The notes below the pieces were generated by a model, which saw only the letters and a program-made list of their open reading frames with translations, was not told the origin of the DNA and did not search any database. Positions 9,261-19,111 of a stretch of 64,000 nt of DNA are shown here, one piece after another (the stretch's first letter is position 1; each line of letters starts with the position of its first letter). The position numbers and the translations under genes were made by a program. This stretch comes from Tenacibaculum aiptasiae (lineage in GTDB: Bacteria > Bacteroidota > Bacteroidia > Flavobacteriales > Flavobacteriaceae): the NCBI RefSeq assembly GCF_008806755.1, contig NZ_WAAU01000008.1, positions 384,964 through 448,963 on the forward strand. The letters are read 5' to 3'.

Positions 9261-10478
9261 TTACTCTTCTCTTAATGCTTCTATCGGTTGAATTATAGTG
9301 GCCATATAGGCTGGTATAAATCCAATTAATGTTCCTAGCACTATTAATACTGTATATGCTATTAAAACTATAGGAATATCAACAGTTGGATTGGTTAGTA
9401 AATCTAATTTATCTATAATCATCAATACGCCTCCTCCGGCTATAATTCCTAATGAGCCTGCTAATAATGTTAAAAATACTGACTCTAATATAATTTGCTG
9501 TCTAATTTTAGCTGGCGTTGCTCCTAAAGCTCTTCTAATTCCGATTTCTTTTGTACGTTCTTTTACTGTAATTAAAAGAATGTTACCTATGGCAAATACT
9601 CCTGCTATTAAGGTTGCTATCCCAACAAACCATGTTAAAAACTGCATTCCTGTTAAAAAACCAGTTACTTTGGCTATTTCTTTTCCTAAATTAAATCCAT
9701 TAAAGGCTCTATTATCTTCAGGATGAATTTTATGAATACTTCTAAGTAATACTTTTACATCAGATTCAACTTGCTCTATATTAAACTCTGGTTTTCCTGT
9801 TACTACCATCCATTGGAATTTATTTCCTCTGTTATAAACCAATTTAAAGGTACTAAAAGGGATGTGAATATTGTTAGGACCTTCAAACCTTCCTGGTTTA
9901 TATATACCTATGATTTTATATCCAATATCATTGATTTTTATATAAGTTCCTAAGGCCTCTTCTTTTCTATCGAATAATTGTTTGTATACTTCTGTACTTA
10001 TAACACAAACCTTTTTATTCTCATCAATATCACTTTGATTTATAAATCTTCCTTCTGTAAGGTTTTTCTTTTGAATTTTATCTAATAATGGATAATCTCC
10101 AAAAATTGTAAGATTTGCCGTTTTTAAACCATTTACTACTAAACCTCCAGTAACATTTCTAGGAACAACAAACTCTACTCCATTAACTTCATTTCTAATT
10201 TTATCTACATCACTAGTTGTTAACGTTATTTGTCTACCTTCTTGAAATCCTTTAAATGGTTTTGATGTTCTTCCACCAGCCATAAAAACACTATTGGTAG
10301 CAAAATCACCAAACATGCTATTAAAACCATTCTCAATTCCTTTAGCAGCCCCTAATAATCCTACTAATAATAGTATTCCCCAGAATGCCCCAAAAATTGT
10401 AATTGCAGTTCTTGTTTTGTTTTTACGAATACTTCCGTAAATCTCTTGCCAAGTATCTTTGTCAAATAAAAATTTCAT
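9261..10478 (-). CDS. MacB-type ABC transporter permease (second copy)
   Basis: A 405-residue FtsX/MacB-fold permease: an N-terminal transmembrane helix (about 20-40), a periplasmic MacB_PCD domain and three C-terminal helices. The conserved cytoplasmic segment VKERTKEIGIRRALGATPAKIRQQ contacts the ATPase. It belongs to the operon of ATPase (11713), permease (10481), this permease and adaptor (8099). Two different permeases suggest a heterodimeric exporter. The substrate is not readable from sequence; the family covers peptides, lipids and macrolides. Confidence 0.91.
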   Translation of the reverse strand: MKFLFDKDTWQEIYGSIRKNKTRTAITIFGAFWGILLLVGLLGAAKGIENGFNSMFGDFATNSVFMAGGRTSKPFKGFQEGRQITLTTSDVDKIRNEVNGVEFVVPRNVTGGLVVNGLKTANLTIFGDYPLLDKIQKKNLTEGRFINQSDIDENKKVCVISTEVYKQLFDRKEEALGTYIKINDIGYKIIGIYKPGRFEGPNNIHIPFSTFKLVYNRGNKFQWMVVTGKPEFNIEQVESDVKVLLRSIHKIHPEDNRAFNGFNLGKEIAKVTGFLTGMQFLTWFVGIATLIAGVFAIGNILLITVKERTKEIGIRRALGATPAKIRQQIILESVFLTLLAGSLGIIAGGGVLMIIDKLDLLTNPTVDIPIVLIAYTVLIVLGTLIGFIPAYMATIIQPIEALREE

Positions 10479-10480
10479 AA

Positions 10481-11710
10481 TTAATCTGCTCTTAAAGCTA
10501 CTATTGGTTTAATTTTTGCCGCTCTTTTTGCTGGTAAATACCCCGCTATCATTCCTGCTATAATTAATGTTATTGTGGCTCCAACAACAACAGGAGTTGA
10601 AACACCTGGATTTAATATAAAATATTGTTTTAAACTAGGCCCTACTGCTTTTAATATTCCTACACCTAATGTTAAACCTAAATATCCAGAAATTGCTGTA
10701 ATTAAAATTGCTTCTAACATGATCATTAATACTATTGATCTTGGTGTAGCTCCAATTGCTTTTCTAATTCCTAGCTCTTTTGTTCTTTCTTTTACTATGT
10801 ACACCATTATATTACTAATTCCTACAACTCCGGCAATTAATGTTCCGAAACCAATAATTAAAATTAGTATACCAAGTCCTACCATCATATTCGAAACTTG
10901 TTTGTTATCTGAAGCGTAATTACGTATCCTTATTCCTCTTTGATCTAATGGTGCTATTTCATGCTTCTTTTTTAATTCCCTACGCATGTCATTACTAAAA
11001 GCTATTGCTTCTTCAATACTTAGCTCAGGATTATAAGTCATTCCAAACTCATCAATATGGTCATTATTACCATAAATTTGTTGCATAGTAGTAAAAGGTA
11101 TGTAGATATAACGCTCATCACTATCACCTCCTGGATCTGAAAAAACACCTATTATTTTATAAATGATTCCACCAATGTTTAATTGTTTTCCATAAGCACT
11201 GACTTGGCCAAATAAATCTTTTTCAACCATTCGACCTATTACAACTACTTTAGACTTTTCTTTTAAATCTCTAATGTTTAGAAAACGTCCTTCAGTTATT
11301 TCGGCAGATTCTAATAAATCATATTTTGGATAAACTCCTCTAATGGTATAATTATCTTCTTCTGTTTTGTAAACAACTTTTGCATTTCTCTGTAATCTAG
11401 GGCTAATCATTTGAATTTTATCCCCGTATTTTTCTTTCAGAAACTCAAAATCGTCATCTTTAAATTGAATTCTTCTCCCTACTTGATTTCCTTTATAAGC
11501 TTTAGTTGTTCTGTTTGACCAAATATAGATTGAGTTAATTGCATCTTTTGCAAACTCATTTTTAAATGTATTTTGAAGTCCATTACCTATTCCAAAAAGT
11601 AACGTAAAAAGTAAAATAGCAAAAGCTACTGTAAATCCAGATAAGGCAGAACGCAACTTATTTTTACTAATACTTTGAAATATTTCTCTCCAACGATCTA
11701 AATCAAACAT
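10481..11710 (-). CDS. MacB-type ABC transporter permease (first copy)
   Basis: A 409-residue paralogue of the next permease with the same plan: one N-terminal helix, a periplasmic domain, then three helices. The coupling segment VKERTKELGIRKAIGATPRSI is clear. The gap to the downstream permease is 2 bp and to the upstream ATPase gene 2 bp, so all are one transcript. The periplasmic domains of the two permeases have diverged clearly, which fits different roles in a heterodimer. Confidence 0.91.
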   Translation of the reverse strand: MFDLDRWREIFQSISKNKLRSALSGFTVAFAILLFTLLFGIGNGLQNTFKNEFAKDAINSIYIWSNRTTKAYKGNQVGRRIQFKDDDFEFLKEKYGDKIQMISPRLQRNAKVVYKTEEDNYTIRGVYPKYDLLESAEITEGRFLNIRDLKEKSKVVVIGRMVEKDLFGQVSAYGKQLNIGGIIYKIIGVFSDPGGDSDERYIYIPFTTMQQIYGNNDHIDEFGMTYNPELSIEEAIAFSNDMRRELKKKHEIAPLDQRGIRIRNYASDNKQVSNMMVGLGILILIIGFGTLIAGVVGISNIMVYIVKERTKELGIRKAIGATPRSIVLMIMLEAILITAISGYLGLTLGVGILKAVGPSLKQYFILNPGVSTPVVVGATITLIIAGMIAGYLPAKRAAKIKPIVALRAD

Positions 11711-11712
11711 AA

Positions 11713-12420
11713 TTAAACTGCTTTAGCCTTTTTAGTTTTTGCATTAGATGTATACTCATCACTTATAATAACACCATCTTTTAGTCGAACAACTCTATTG
11801 GTTTGTTCAGCTACTTCTTCCTCATGGGTAATTACAAAAACTGTCATTCCTTCATCATTAATTTCTTTTAACAAATCCATTACAGAATCTGTTGTAGTAG
11901 AATCTAAGGCTCCTGTTGGCTCATCTGCTAATACTACTTTTGGTTTTGTTACCAAAGCTCTTGCAATAGCCACACGTTGTTTTTGTCCTCCTGAAAGCTC
12001 ATTTGGTAAATGGTTTGCCCATTCTTTTAACCCAACTTTTTCTAAATACTCTAATGCTTTTTCTGAACGTTCTTTTCTTCCTACACCTTTATAATAAAGA
12101 GGCAATGCTACATTTTCTAAAGCTGTTTTGTATGAAATTAAATTAAACGATTGGAATACAAATCCTAAAAATTTATTACGTAAAACTGCTGCTTTCTTTT
12201 CATTTAAATTTTCAATTAATTGACCATTTAAATAATAATTTCCTTCATCATGTGTATCTAATAATCCTACAATATTTAATAAGGTAGATTTTCCAGATCC
12301 TGAAGATCCCATAATTGATACAAATTCTCCTTCCTTAATGTGTAAATCTAATCCCTTTAAAACGTGAAGTGAGTCTTTCCCTATAGGATAAGATTTGTGT
12401 AAGTTTTCTATTCGAATCAT
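11713..12420 (-). CDS. LolD/MacB-type ABC transporter ATP-binding protein
   Basis: A 235-residue nucleotide-binding subunit. Walker A is MGSSGSGKSTLLN, the Q-loop region FVFQSFNLIS, the signature LSGGQKQRVAIARAL, Walker B VVLADEPTGALDS, and the switch His is in FVITHEEEVA. The sequence type is that of mechanotransmission exporters (MacB, LolD, FtsE). It is the first gene of the four-gene operon; a 160-bp gap separates it from the divergent DCC-family gene and must hold both promoters. Confidence 0.95.
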   Translation of the reverse strand: MIRIENLHKSYPIGKDSLHVLKGLDLHIKEGEFVSIMGSSGSGKSTLLNIVGLLDTHDEGNYYLNGQLIENLNEKKAAVLRNKFLGFVFQSFNLISYKTALENVALPLYYKGVGRKERSEKALEYLEKVGLKEWANHLPNELSGGQKQRVAIARALVTKPKVVLADEPTGALDSTTTDSVMDLLKEINDEGMTVFVITHEEEVAEQTNRVVRLKDGVIISDEYTSNAKTKKAKAV

Positions 12421-12580
12421 TGCGTTAGTTTATTTTTTTACTAAAATAAATACTGATTCATATTTTTATTGGTAATAAAATGTTAAATCCTTATTTACTT
12501 TTCTACTAGACGCTTAATTTTGATTTATGTTACAATATTTTAAAGTTATTTCTAAATTAACCTAATTTTATTTCATATAA

Positions 12581-12997
12581 ATGATTGATTTACCAAACAA
12601 TAAGAAGATAATTTTATTTGATGGCATTTGTAATTTTTGCAATAATGCTGTGCTAAAAACTATCAATTATGATAAAAAAAATCAATTTGTTTTTGCTTCA
12701 TTACAATCTGAAATTGGTAAAAAAATCACAAGTTATTTAGGCATAGATACTTCAAAAATTGATTCTATAATACTTTATGAACCAAGTAATGCTTATTATA
12801 TAAAATCGACCGCAGCTTTAAAAGTGATGACTGAATTTGGGGGCTTTTGGAAAATTGCTAATTTTTTAATGGTATTTCCTGAAGGTTTTCGCAATTTGGT
12901 ATATGATTATATTGCTAAGAATAGATATAAATGGTTTGGTAAAAAAGAAGAATGCATGATTCCTACTAAAGAAATTCGAGAAAAGTTTTTAGAATAA
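12581..12997 (+). CDS. DCC family thiol-disulfide oxidoreductase (YuxK-like)
   Basis: A 138-residue protein with the DCC-family opening FDGICNFCNNAV; the CNFC pair is the putative redox site. The downstream conserved pattern (ASLQSEIGKKI, KSTAALKVM, RYKWFGKKEEC) also fits the family. It is probably cytosolic with a thioredoxin-like fold; no physiological partner is known. It is a single gene, followed by a terminator shared with the convergent receptor gene. Confidence 0.88.
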   Translation: MIDLPNNKKIILFDGICNFCNNAVLKTINYDKKNQFVFASLQSEIGKKITSYLGIDTSKIDSIILYEPSNAYYIKSTAALKVMTEFGGFWKIANFLMVFPEGFRNLVYDYIAKNRYKWFGKKEECMIPTKEIREKFLE

Positions 12998-13023
12998 AAA
13001 AGCCCACTTTAAAAGTGAGCTTT
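12994..13023. terminator. Bidirectional terminator between DCC gene and btuB
   Basis: Stem GCcCACTTT / AAAGTGaGC with one mismatch, flanked by A- and T-runs, between convergent genes. Confidence 0.75.
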
Positions 13024-13046
13024 CAATTCAAATAATTTCTTTTCTA

Positions 13047-14945
13047 TTAGAAATTAAACCCTAAACCGAATTTAAAGTTTCTTCCTCTTGTTGAGAATCC
13101 GAAAACTTCTTGATAATCTTCATTCAAGATATTAGATACGTTAAACATTAATCTAATATTATTATTTAATTTATGATTAGCTGAAAAATCTAAAAGAGAA
13201 TATGATTCTAAAACTGTATTAACACTTGGCCAAGATCTAAAATCTGTATCATCTCTATCACTTACAAATTGGTAATTCAACCCTAAGTTTGTTGCTTTAT
13301 AAGTATAGTTTACACCAGCATTAATTTTATGCTTTGGAATTCTAATTGCTATATCATCATTTTTAGTATAAGCATAATTAGCATTTAATTGTAAATCCTT
13401 AGTTACAGAATAATTTGCTGTAAACTCTAAACCTTTAATAGTAGTATTTCCTAAATTATCCATTTTAGAAATTGTTGAGTTATATGCTATAATATTTTTT
13501 ACATCTCTGTTAAAATAAACTGCATTTAATACAAGCGAATTGTATTTATACTCTACTCCTCCTTCATAAGTAGTACTTTCTTGAGGTTTTAAATCTATAT
13601 TTCCCCATGACGCATATAATTCTTGGACTGATGGAGCTAAAAATGCAGTACTATATGACCCTAAAAACTTAACATATCCGTTTTCTTGCTTTATAGTATA
13701 AGATGGGTTTGCATTGTATACAAAGTGATTTCCATATTTATTATGATTATTTAATCTAACCCCAGCATTAATGTTTAATCCAAAATCAGATACATATACT
13801 GCATTTACATATGGATCTATTAATCTAGCTATTGGTTTTTCACTATATACCGTTTTAACAATTTCAGTTTGTCCAAAAGGTTTTGCATAAGTTTCAATAC
13901 TGTTATCTTGGTAGTTAATACCTCCAACTAAGTATAATTTATCAAATTTATGCTTTACATATGCATCAATGATATAGTTTTCTCCGTAGCTTCTACCTGG
14001 AGATGATGTTGCTGTTCTATCACTTTTATATTTACTATAAGCAGCGTTTAAATGAATGCTTCCATTTTCATATTTATACTCTGGAGCTATACCAACTCTA
14101 TAGCTTACATCTTCTGAAAAGTTATTTGCATCAGTAAATGCACCTGCATCATAGTTATTATCAAACTCACTGTAACTACCAAAAGCGTTAATTTTAAATT
14201 TATTATTGAATCTATATCCTAATTTTAAATTAGTTCCAACTCTTTGAAAAGTATCTCCACCAAATACTTGATTAGCATTTTCTGATTTTGCTGCCGAAAT
14301 TCCATTTGCTTGTAGAGATGAAAATCCAACTAAATAATTAAATTTATTAATTTTACCATTTACATTAGCATTAGTTTGAATAACGGTTCCGTCTTCTGAA
14401 TCTTGTGTATTATTGGTTCCAAAAAGTAAAGCTAAATCTGTATTAACATGACCGCTTTTTGCTTCTTTTAATTTAATATTGATTACTGCTGTTGTTGCTC
14501 CAGTACCATATAATGTACTTGCTGCTCCTTTAATAATTTCTACAGATTCTACTTCGTTTAAGTCTAATAACCTTAAATCGTAACCTCCTGAAACTCCTGC
14601 TGGATTTGAAACTTGAATTCCATCAATTAATACTACAACTTCTTTTGTTTTTCCTCCTCTGATAAAAAGTCCTAAATTTTGTCCATTAGAACTTGTATTA
14701 CCATTAATTTCAATACCTGCTACAGTATTAATTAAATCAACTAAATTTCTCCCTTGATTTTTCTTAATCGTTTCTGCTGTTATCTTATGAACAACTTTCC
14801 CCGAATTTTCCTTTTTTAATTTAAACCTTGAATCTGTGATTACCACTTCATCTAAAATTTCTGATTTTTCTTGCTCTTGAGCAAAAGATTTTGTGCTAGC
14901 AAAAGACAATGCTACCGCACCAACAATTAGTAATTGTTTTTTCAT
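13047..14945 (-). CDS. btuB: TonB-dependent outer-membrane receptor, probable cobalamin receptor (BtuB-like)
   Basis: A 632-residue receptor with a signal peptide (cleavage after KSFAQ), a TonB-box-like segment (DEVVITDSRF), a plug domain (about 45-160, with LVDLINTVAGIEI and SVEIIKGAASTLYG) and a beta-barrel ending in the outer-membrane C-terminus GRNFKFGLGFNF. The ligand is inferred from the cobalamin riboswitch directly upstream and from the neighbouring B12 genes. Its size is close to E. coli BtuB (about 600 residues). Expression should fall when intracellular adenosylcobalamin is high. Confidence 0.9.
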   Translation of the reverse strand: MKKQLLIVGAVALSFASTKSFAQEQEKSEILDEVVITDSRFKLKKENSGKVVHKITAETIKKNQGRNLVDLINTVAGIEINGNTSSNGQNLGLFIRGGKTKEVVVLIDGIQVSNPAGVSGGYDLRLLDLNEVESVEIIKGAASTLYGTGATTAVINIKLKEAKSGHVNTDLALLFGTNNTQDSEDGTVIQTNANVNGKINKFNYLVGFSSLQANGISAAKSENANQVFGGDTFQRVGTNLKLGYRFNNKFKINAFGSYSEFDNNYDAGAFTDANNFSEDVSYRVGIAPEYKYENGSIHLNAAYSKYKSDRTATSSPGRSYGENYIIDAYVKHKFDKLYLVGGINYQDNSIETYAKPFGQTEIVKTVYSEKPIARLIDPYVNAVYVSDFGLNINAGVRLNNHNKYGNHFVYNANPSYTIKQENGYVKFLGSYSTAFLAPSVQELYASWGNIDLKPQESTTYEGGVEYKYNSLVLNAVYFNRDVKNIIAYNSTISKMDNLGNTTIKGLEFTANYSVTKDLQLNANYAYTKNDDIAIRIPKHKINAGVNYTYKATNLGLNYQFVSDRDDTDFRSWPSVNTVLESYSLLDFSANHKLNNNIRLMFNVSNILNEDYQEVFGFSTRGRNFKFGLGFNF

Positions 14946-15040
14946 TGATAATGATTTAATTTTACAATTAATCAGGTTAAATTTTTGTACAAAAAAGTTT
15001 TAAGTACGCTAACTTTTATCCCGAAAGTTTTACATATTTT

Positions 15041-15205
15041 TCTTGGCAGGTCTCCTGGCTTGCGTCTTGTAACTTACCTTCCCGTTAATAAACAGTGGCA
15101 AAAAGATTTAGTTACAAGCTTTATAGCTTACAGTTGCGGGAACAGCTTCAGATTTTAACTGAATTCCCTTTTAATTTTCTCTATTGAAAATAGAGAAAAA
15201 CCAAA
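15041..15205 (-). promoter_or_regulatory. Cobalamin riboswitch in the btuB leader
   Basis: On the minus strand, in order: AAAAGGGAAT, the B12-box core CCCGCAACTGTAAGC, GCCACTG, CGGGAAGG and AGCCAGGAGACCTGCC. These are the conserved blocks of the cobalamin aptamer in the correct order and spacing. The aptamer ends about 95 nt before the btuB start, leaving room for an expression platform. No copy is present before the divergent cobU operon, where only about 100 bp are available. Confidence 0.94.
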
Positions 15206-15229
15206 AATCGGGGCAAATCTATAACTTTA

Positions 15230-16168
15230 TTATAAATTATCTCCAATTAAATCATTATATTTTGAGAATTTTCTTTTTAGATTATCAGAAATATTGTAAT
15301 ATTTAGGATGTATCATTGATGCTAAACACTCTATTCCATCTACTAAAGTACCAGCTGATGATTGTGTAAACATAGCAAAGTCTGCTATATAAACTTCTCC
15401 ATTTTTAACAGCTTTTAAAGTTTTCCATTCTGGTTTTTCTTCTAAAAACGTCATATCTTCTAACGTTCTTTCAATTCCATAGCCACACGGAGCTATTACC
15501 AATACTTCTGGGTCATATTTTACAATTTTATCCCATGAAATAACAATACTATCTCCAGAAGGATGTGATAATAAATCTATTCCTCCTGCATAACCTATTT
15601 GATGAGGAATCCAATGACCACAATTAAATAATGGATCAATCCATTCAAGCAACATTACACTTTTAGATTGAATTCTGTTAGCTCTTTGAACATCTACAAT
15701 ATTATAAATTCGCTCTCTTAGTTTATTTACATAATTAACTCCGACTTCTGCTTTATTCATAGCTCTAGCTATAGTAAGCGCATTATCAAATACATCTTCT
15801 AAAGAATTTGGTGTTATAGAAATTAACTCTGGAGTCTTTTTTAATTTATATGCTGATTTTGCTACCGATTCGGTATCTATTTGACAAACATCACATACAT
15901 CTTGTGTAAAAATAATATCTGGAGCTATATTCTCTAAAACTGGTTCATCTACATAATATAAAGTACCTCCTTCAGCTTTAGTCTTTGAAAAAATAGCTGT
16001 AATTTCTTTACTTGTTAATGTTTTACCTTCTAATTTGTACCTAACTGCAACCTTCTTTTCTTGCAAAGCAATTGCTGGACATTCAAATGTGATTCCTTGT
16101 AAATAATCTTGCAACCCCATATCATAAATCATTTGAGTTACTGCTGGCATAAAAGAAGATACTTTCAT
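15230..16168 (-). CDS. Corrinoid/cobalamin-binding protein of the BtuF superfamily, no signal peptide
   Basis: A 312-residue periplasmic-binding-protein fold (COG0614 type). It starts MKVSSFMPAVTQMIYDMG, directly at the first domain strand, with no signal peptide or lipobox, so by sequence it should stay in the cytoplasm. It has the subfamily motif FTQDVCDVCQID (a CxxC). Later segments WIPHQIGYAGGIDLLSHPSG and VLVIAPCGYGIERT fit the fold. It lies upstream of the btuB riboswitch on the same strand and divergent from cobU, so a B12 role is likely. No BtuC or BtuD gene is in the window. Confidence 0.78.
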   Translation of the reverse strand: MKVSSFMPAVTQMIYDMGLQDYLQGITFECPAIALQEKKVAVRYKLEGKTLTSKEITAIFSKTKAEGGTLYYVDEPVLENIAPDIIFTQDVCDVCQIDTESVAKSAYKLKKTPELISITPNSLEDVFDNALTIARAMNKAEVGVNYVNKLRERIYNIVDVQRANRIQSKSVMLLEWIDPLFNCGHWIPHQIGYAGGIDLLSHPSGDSIVISWDKIVKYDPEVLVIAPCGYGIERTLEDMTFLEEKPEWKTLKAVKNGEVYIADFAMFTQSSAGTLVDGIECLASMIHPKYYNISDNLKRKFSKYNDLIGDNL

Positions 16169-16268
16169 AGATATTTAAATTTGGTTCGCAAAAATACATA
16201 GTTCTCATTTATAATTTTCTTTTTCTAAAAAATCTTTCCAATATTTGCTTACAATTTATTTCTTCAAC

Positions 16269-16772
16269 ATGATTTATTATATAACAGGTGGTGAGCGATC
16301 AGGGAAAAGTAGTTATGCTCAGCAATTAGCCGAATCATTATCAAATACTCCGTATTATTTAGCTACTTCTAGAATTTGGGATCATGATTTTAAAAAACGA
16401 GTAAACAGACATATTTCAGATAGAGACGAACGTTGGACTACCATTGAAGAAGAAAAACTAATCAGTACAAAAATTACTAAAGAAATGACTGTAGTTATTG
16501 ATTGTGTTACTTTATGGCTTACCAACTTTTTTGTAGATACTAAATATGATATTGAAAAAGCTTTAAAATTAGCTAAGAAGGAAATTGATGCTTTGGAAGA
16601 AATAGATGCAAAAATTATTATTATTTCTAATGAAATTGGTATGGGGTTACATGCTAATTCTGAATCTGGAAGAAAATTTACAGAACTACAAGGTTGGGTA
16701 AATCAATATATAGCAAAAAAAGCAGATAAAGCCACATTCATGGTATCTGGTTTGCCTTTAACCTTAAAATAA
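16269..16772 (+). CDS. cobU: Bifunctional adenosylcobinamide kinase / guanylyltransferase
   Basis: A 167-residue CobU/CobP enzyme that phosphorylates adenosylcobinamide and then transfers GMP to give AdoCbi-GDP. The P-loop is at the N-terminus (TGGERSGKSSYAQ). The motifs RISDRDERW-like (HISDRDERW), VIDCVTLWLTNFF, ISNEIGMGL and FTELQGWVNQ are all typical. I chose the ATG at 16269, which starts MIYYITGG as in homologues; the ORF is open from 16245. It is the first gene of the five-gene B12 salvage operon. Confidence 0.95.
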   Translation: MIYYITGGERSGKSSYAQQLAESLSNTPYYLATSRIWDHDFKKRVNRHISDRDERWTTIEEEKLISTKITKEMTVVIDCVTLWLTNFFVDTKYDIEKALKLAKKEIDALEEIDAKIIIISNEIGMGLHANSESGRKFTELQGWVNQYIAKKADKATFMVSGLPLTLK

Positions 16773-16778
16773 CTAACA

Positions 16779-17819
16779 ATGTATACTACTAACATAACTC
16801 CTTTATCAGAAAACATTAAAGAACAATTACAAGAGAAAATTGATTTTAAAACAAAACCTATAGGCTCTTTAGGAGTACTAGAAAATATAGCCTTACAAAT
16901 AGGATTAATTCAAAATACTGTTTCTCCTACACTATCAAAGCCTTCAATAGTTGTTTTTGCTGGTGATCATGGTATTGTAAATTCTAGTTCAGTTACTCCA
17001 TATCCGCAAGAAGTTACGCAACAAATGGTACATAACTTTTTAAACAGTGGAGCTGCTATTAATACTTTTTGTAATCAAAACAACATAGAGCTAAAAATAG
17101 TAGATGCAGGTGTAAATGCTAATTTTGAGACTTCTCCTAACCTAATAGATGCTAAAATTTCAAAAGGAACTAAAGACTACAGTTTAGAAAAAGCAATGAG
17201 TACTGAAGAATGCTTGTTAGCTTTAGAAAAAGGTAAACTAATTGTCCAAGAAATATTTAAAAACGGCACCAACATTATTGGCTTTGGCGAAATGGGGATC
17301 GGTAATACTTCAGCTGCTTCTCTTTTAATGAGTTATTTCACTACTATTTCAATTGAACAGTGTGTTGGAAAAGGAACAGGATTAAATGATGAAGGTATCA
17401 TTAAAAAAGCAGAGATTCTTCGTAAAGCTTTTGATTTACATATTAACAAAATACAATCTCCAATTGATGCCTTAGCTTCTTTTGGTGGTTTTGAAATTGT
17501 AATGATGTGTGGTGCTATTTTAGAAGCCGCTTCATTAAAAATGACCATTCTAATTGATGGTTTTATTGTTACTTCAGCATTACTAGCTGCACAAGCTATC
17601 AATAAAAACGTATTAGATTATTGTATCTTTTGCCATACATCAGGTGAACAAGGACATGAAAAAATGTTAAATTTTTTAAAAGTAAAACCTTTACTTAATT
17701 TAGGTTTACGTTTAGGTGAAGGGACAGGTGCTGCAATTGCTTTTCCTATTATAAAATCGGCTATTAGTTTTTTAAATGAAATGGCTACTTTTAAGAGTGC
17801 TAATGTTTCAGAAGCTTAA
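16779..17819 (+). CDS. cobT: Nicotinate-nucleotide--dimethylbenzimidazole phosphoribosyltransferase
   Basis: A 346-residue CobT that makes alpha-ribazole phosphate, the lower-ligand nucleotide of B12. Diagnostic features are KPIGSLGVLE near the N-terminus, VFAGDHGIVNSSSVTPYPQE, GEMGIGNTSAAS and the C-terminal catalytic segment LRLGEGTGAAIAFPI with the conserved Glu. It is 6 bp downstream of cobU, and cobS follows after a 7-bp gap. Confidence 0.97.
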   Translation: MYTTNITPLSENIKEQLQEKIDFKTKPIGSLGVLENIALQIGLIQNTVSPTLSKPSIVVFAGDHGIVNSSSVTPYPQEVTQQMVHNFLNSGAAINTFCNQNNIELKIVDAGVNANFETSPNLIDAKISKGTKDYSLEKAMSTEECLLALEKGKLIVQEIFKNGTNIIGFGEMGIGNTSAASLLMSYFTTISIEQCVGKGTGLNDEGIIKKAEILRKAFDLHINKIQSPIDALASFGGFEIVMMCGAILEAASLKMTILIDGFIVTSALLAAQAINKNVLDYCIFCHTSGEQGHEKMLNFLKVKPLLNLGLRLGEGTGAAIAFPIIKSAISFLNEMATFKSANVSEA

Positions 17820-17826
17820 ATTTATT

Positions 17827-18594
17827 ATGAAAAAACAAGTTCACTATTTTTTGACTGCAGTACTATTTTTTACGAGAATCCCTTGTCCTAAATGGGTCGA
17901 TCACTCACCTGAAATTTTAAATAAAAGTAGTCGTTATTTTTCTTTAGTAGGCACACTCATTGGAGCTATTTCTGCAGCTATATATTATGGCGCTTCTCAT
18001 GTTTTCAATCCAGCTATTTCTATTATACTTAGTATTGTTGCTTCAATCTGGACCACAGGAGCTTTTCATGAAGACGGCTTTGCTGATGTTTGTGATGGTT
18101 TTGGTGGTGGGTGGACTAAAGAAAAAATTCTAACAATAATGAAAGATTCCAGATTAGGTACTTTTGGTGTTGTTGGCTTGGTTTCTATACTTTCATTAAA
18201 AACAGTAAGTTTATATGAACTTAGCATAAACTCAAAAAATATTCCTTTAATCATTATTACTGGGCACACTATAAGTAGATTTATAGCTACAATATTGCTA
18301 TATACACATGAATATGTAAGAGATATTGACAGTTCTAAAGTGAAACCTACAACTCAGAAAATGAGTAGTAAATCAATTATCATTTCTGGTTTCTTTGGTC
18401 TTCTACCTCTTCTGTTTTTTGAAAACTTTAAAATCTTTGGTGTACTAATTCCATTAATAATTACTTATTTATATATGGGGAATTTTTTTAAAAAATGGAT
18501 TGGTGGTCAAACAGGAGATTGTGCAGGTGCTTTGCAGCAAGTTTCTGAAGTTGTTTTTTATTTATCATTACTAGTTACATGGAAATTATTTTAG
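17827..18594 (+). CDS. cobS: Adenosylcobinamide-GDP ribazoletransferase (cobalamin synthase)
   Basis: A 255-residue integral membrane enzyme that joins AdoCbi-GDP to alpha-ribazole (phosphate). Several transmembrane helices are evident. The signature FHEDGFADVCDGFGGGWTKE and MKDSRLGTFGVVGL is present, as is FLTAVLFFTRIPCPKW near the N-terminus. I took the start at ATG 17827 (MKKQVHYF), which avoids overlap with cobT; the ORF is open from 17776. The 3' end overlaps cobC by 16 nt. Confidence 0.95.
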   Translation: MKKQVHYFLTAVLFFTRIPCPKWVDHSPEILNKSSRYFSLVGTLIGAISAAIYYGASHVFNPAISIILSIVASIWTTGAFHEDGFADVCDGFGGGWTKEKILTIMKDSRLGTFGVVGLVSILSLKTVSLYELSINSKNIPLIIITGHTISRFIATILLYTHEYVRDIDSSKVKPTTQKMSSKSIIISGFFGLLPLLFFENFKIFGVLIPLIITYLYMGNFFKKWIGGQTGDCAGALQQVSEVVFYLSLLVTWKLF

Positions 18595-19106
18595 TTCGTC
18601 ATACAACACCAGATATTGAAAAAGGAGTTTGTTATGGGCAAGCAGATATTCCTTTAACTAACACATTTCGTGAAGAAATTCAACCTATTATAAAAGAGAT
18701 TAATTTTAATAATTCTGATACTCTATATTTTTCAAGCCCTTTAAAACGTTGTAAATTATTAGCTAAAGAATTAAGTAATACAATTAACTTTGACGATCGT
18801 TTAAAAGAACTTGATTTTGGTGATTGGGAATTAAAAAAATGGAACGATATTGATAAAGAAGAGCTTAATATTTGGATGAATGATTTTGTTAATATTCCTG
18901 CAACAAATGGAGAATCATATGTTGATTTACATACAAGAACAGTTAATTTCTTAAATGAAATATTATTACTCAATAAAGAACGAATTGTTATTGTAACACA
19001 TGCTGGTGTTATAAGAAGTTTATCGGCTTATATAAATAAGACTCCTTTAGATAAATCTTTTAATTTAAAATTAAATTACGGTCACATTATAAAATTTACC
19101 CTATAA
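18579..19106 (+). CDS. cobC: Alpha-ribazole phosphatase, histidine phosphatase family
   Basis: A 175-residue phosphoglycerate-mutase-type phosphatase. The catalytic motif is LVRHTTPD at the N-terminus, followed by GVCYGQADIPL. The second catalytic His is in VTHAGVIRSL near residue 145. The role, removal of phosphate from alpha-ribazole-5'-phosphate or cobalamin phosphate, is inferred from its place between cobS and the binding-protein gene; the family itself is broad. It overlaps cobS by 16 nt, implying translational coupling. Confidence 0.9.
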   Translation: MEIILVRHTTPDIEKGVCYGQADIPLTNTFREEIQPIIKEINFNNSDTLYFSSPLKRCKLLAKELSNTINFDDRLKELDFGDWELKKWNDIDKEELNIWMNDFVNIPATNGESYVDLHTRTVNFLNEILLLNKERIVIVTHAGVIRSLSAYINKTPLDKSFNLKLNYGHIIKFTL

Positions 19107-19111
19107 TTAAA

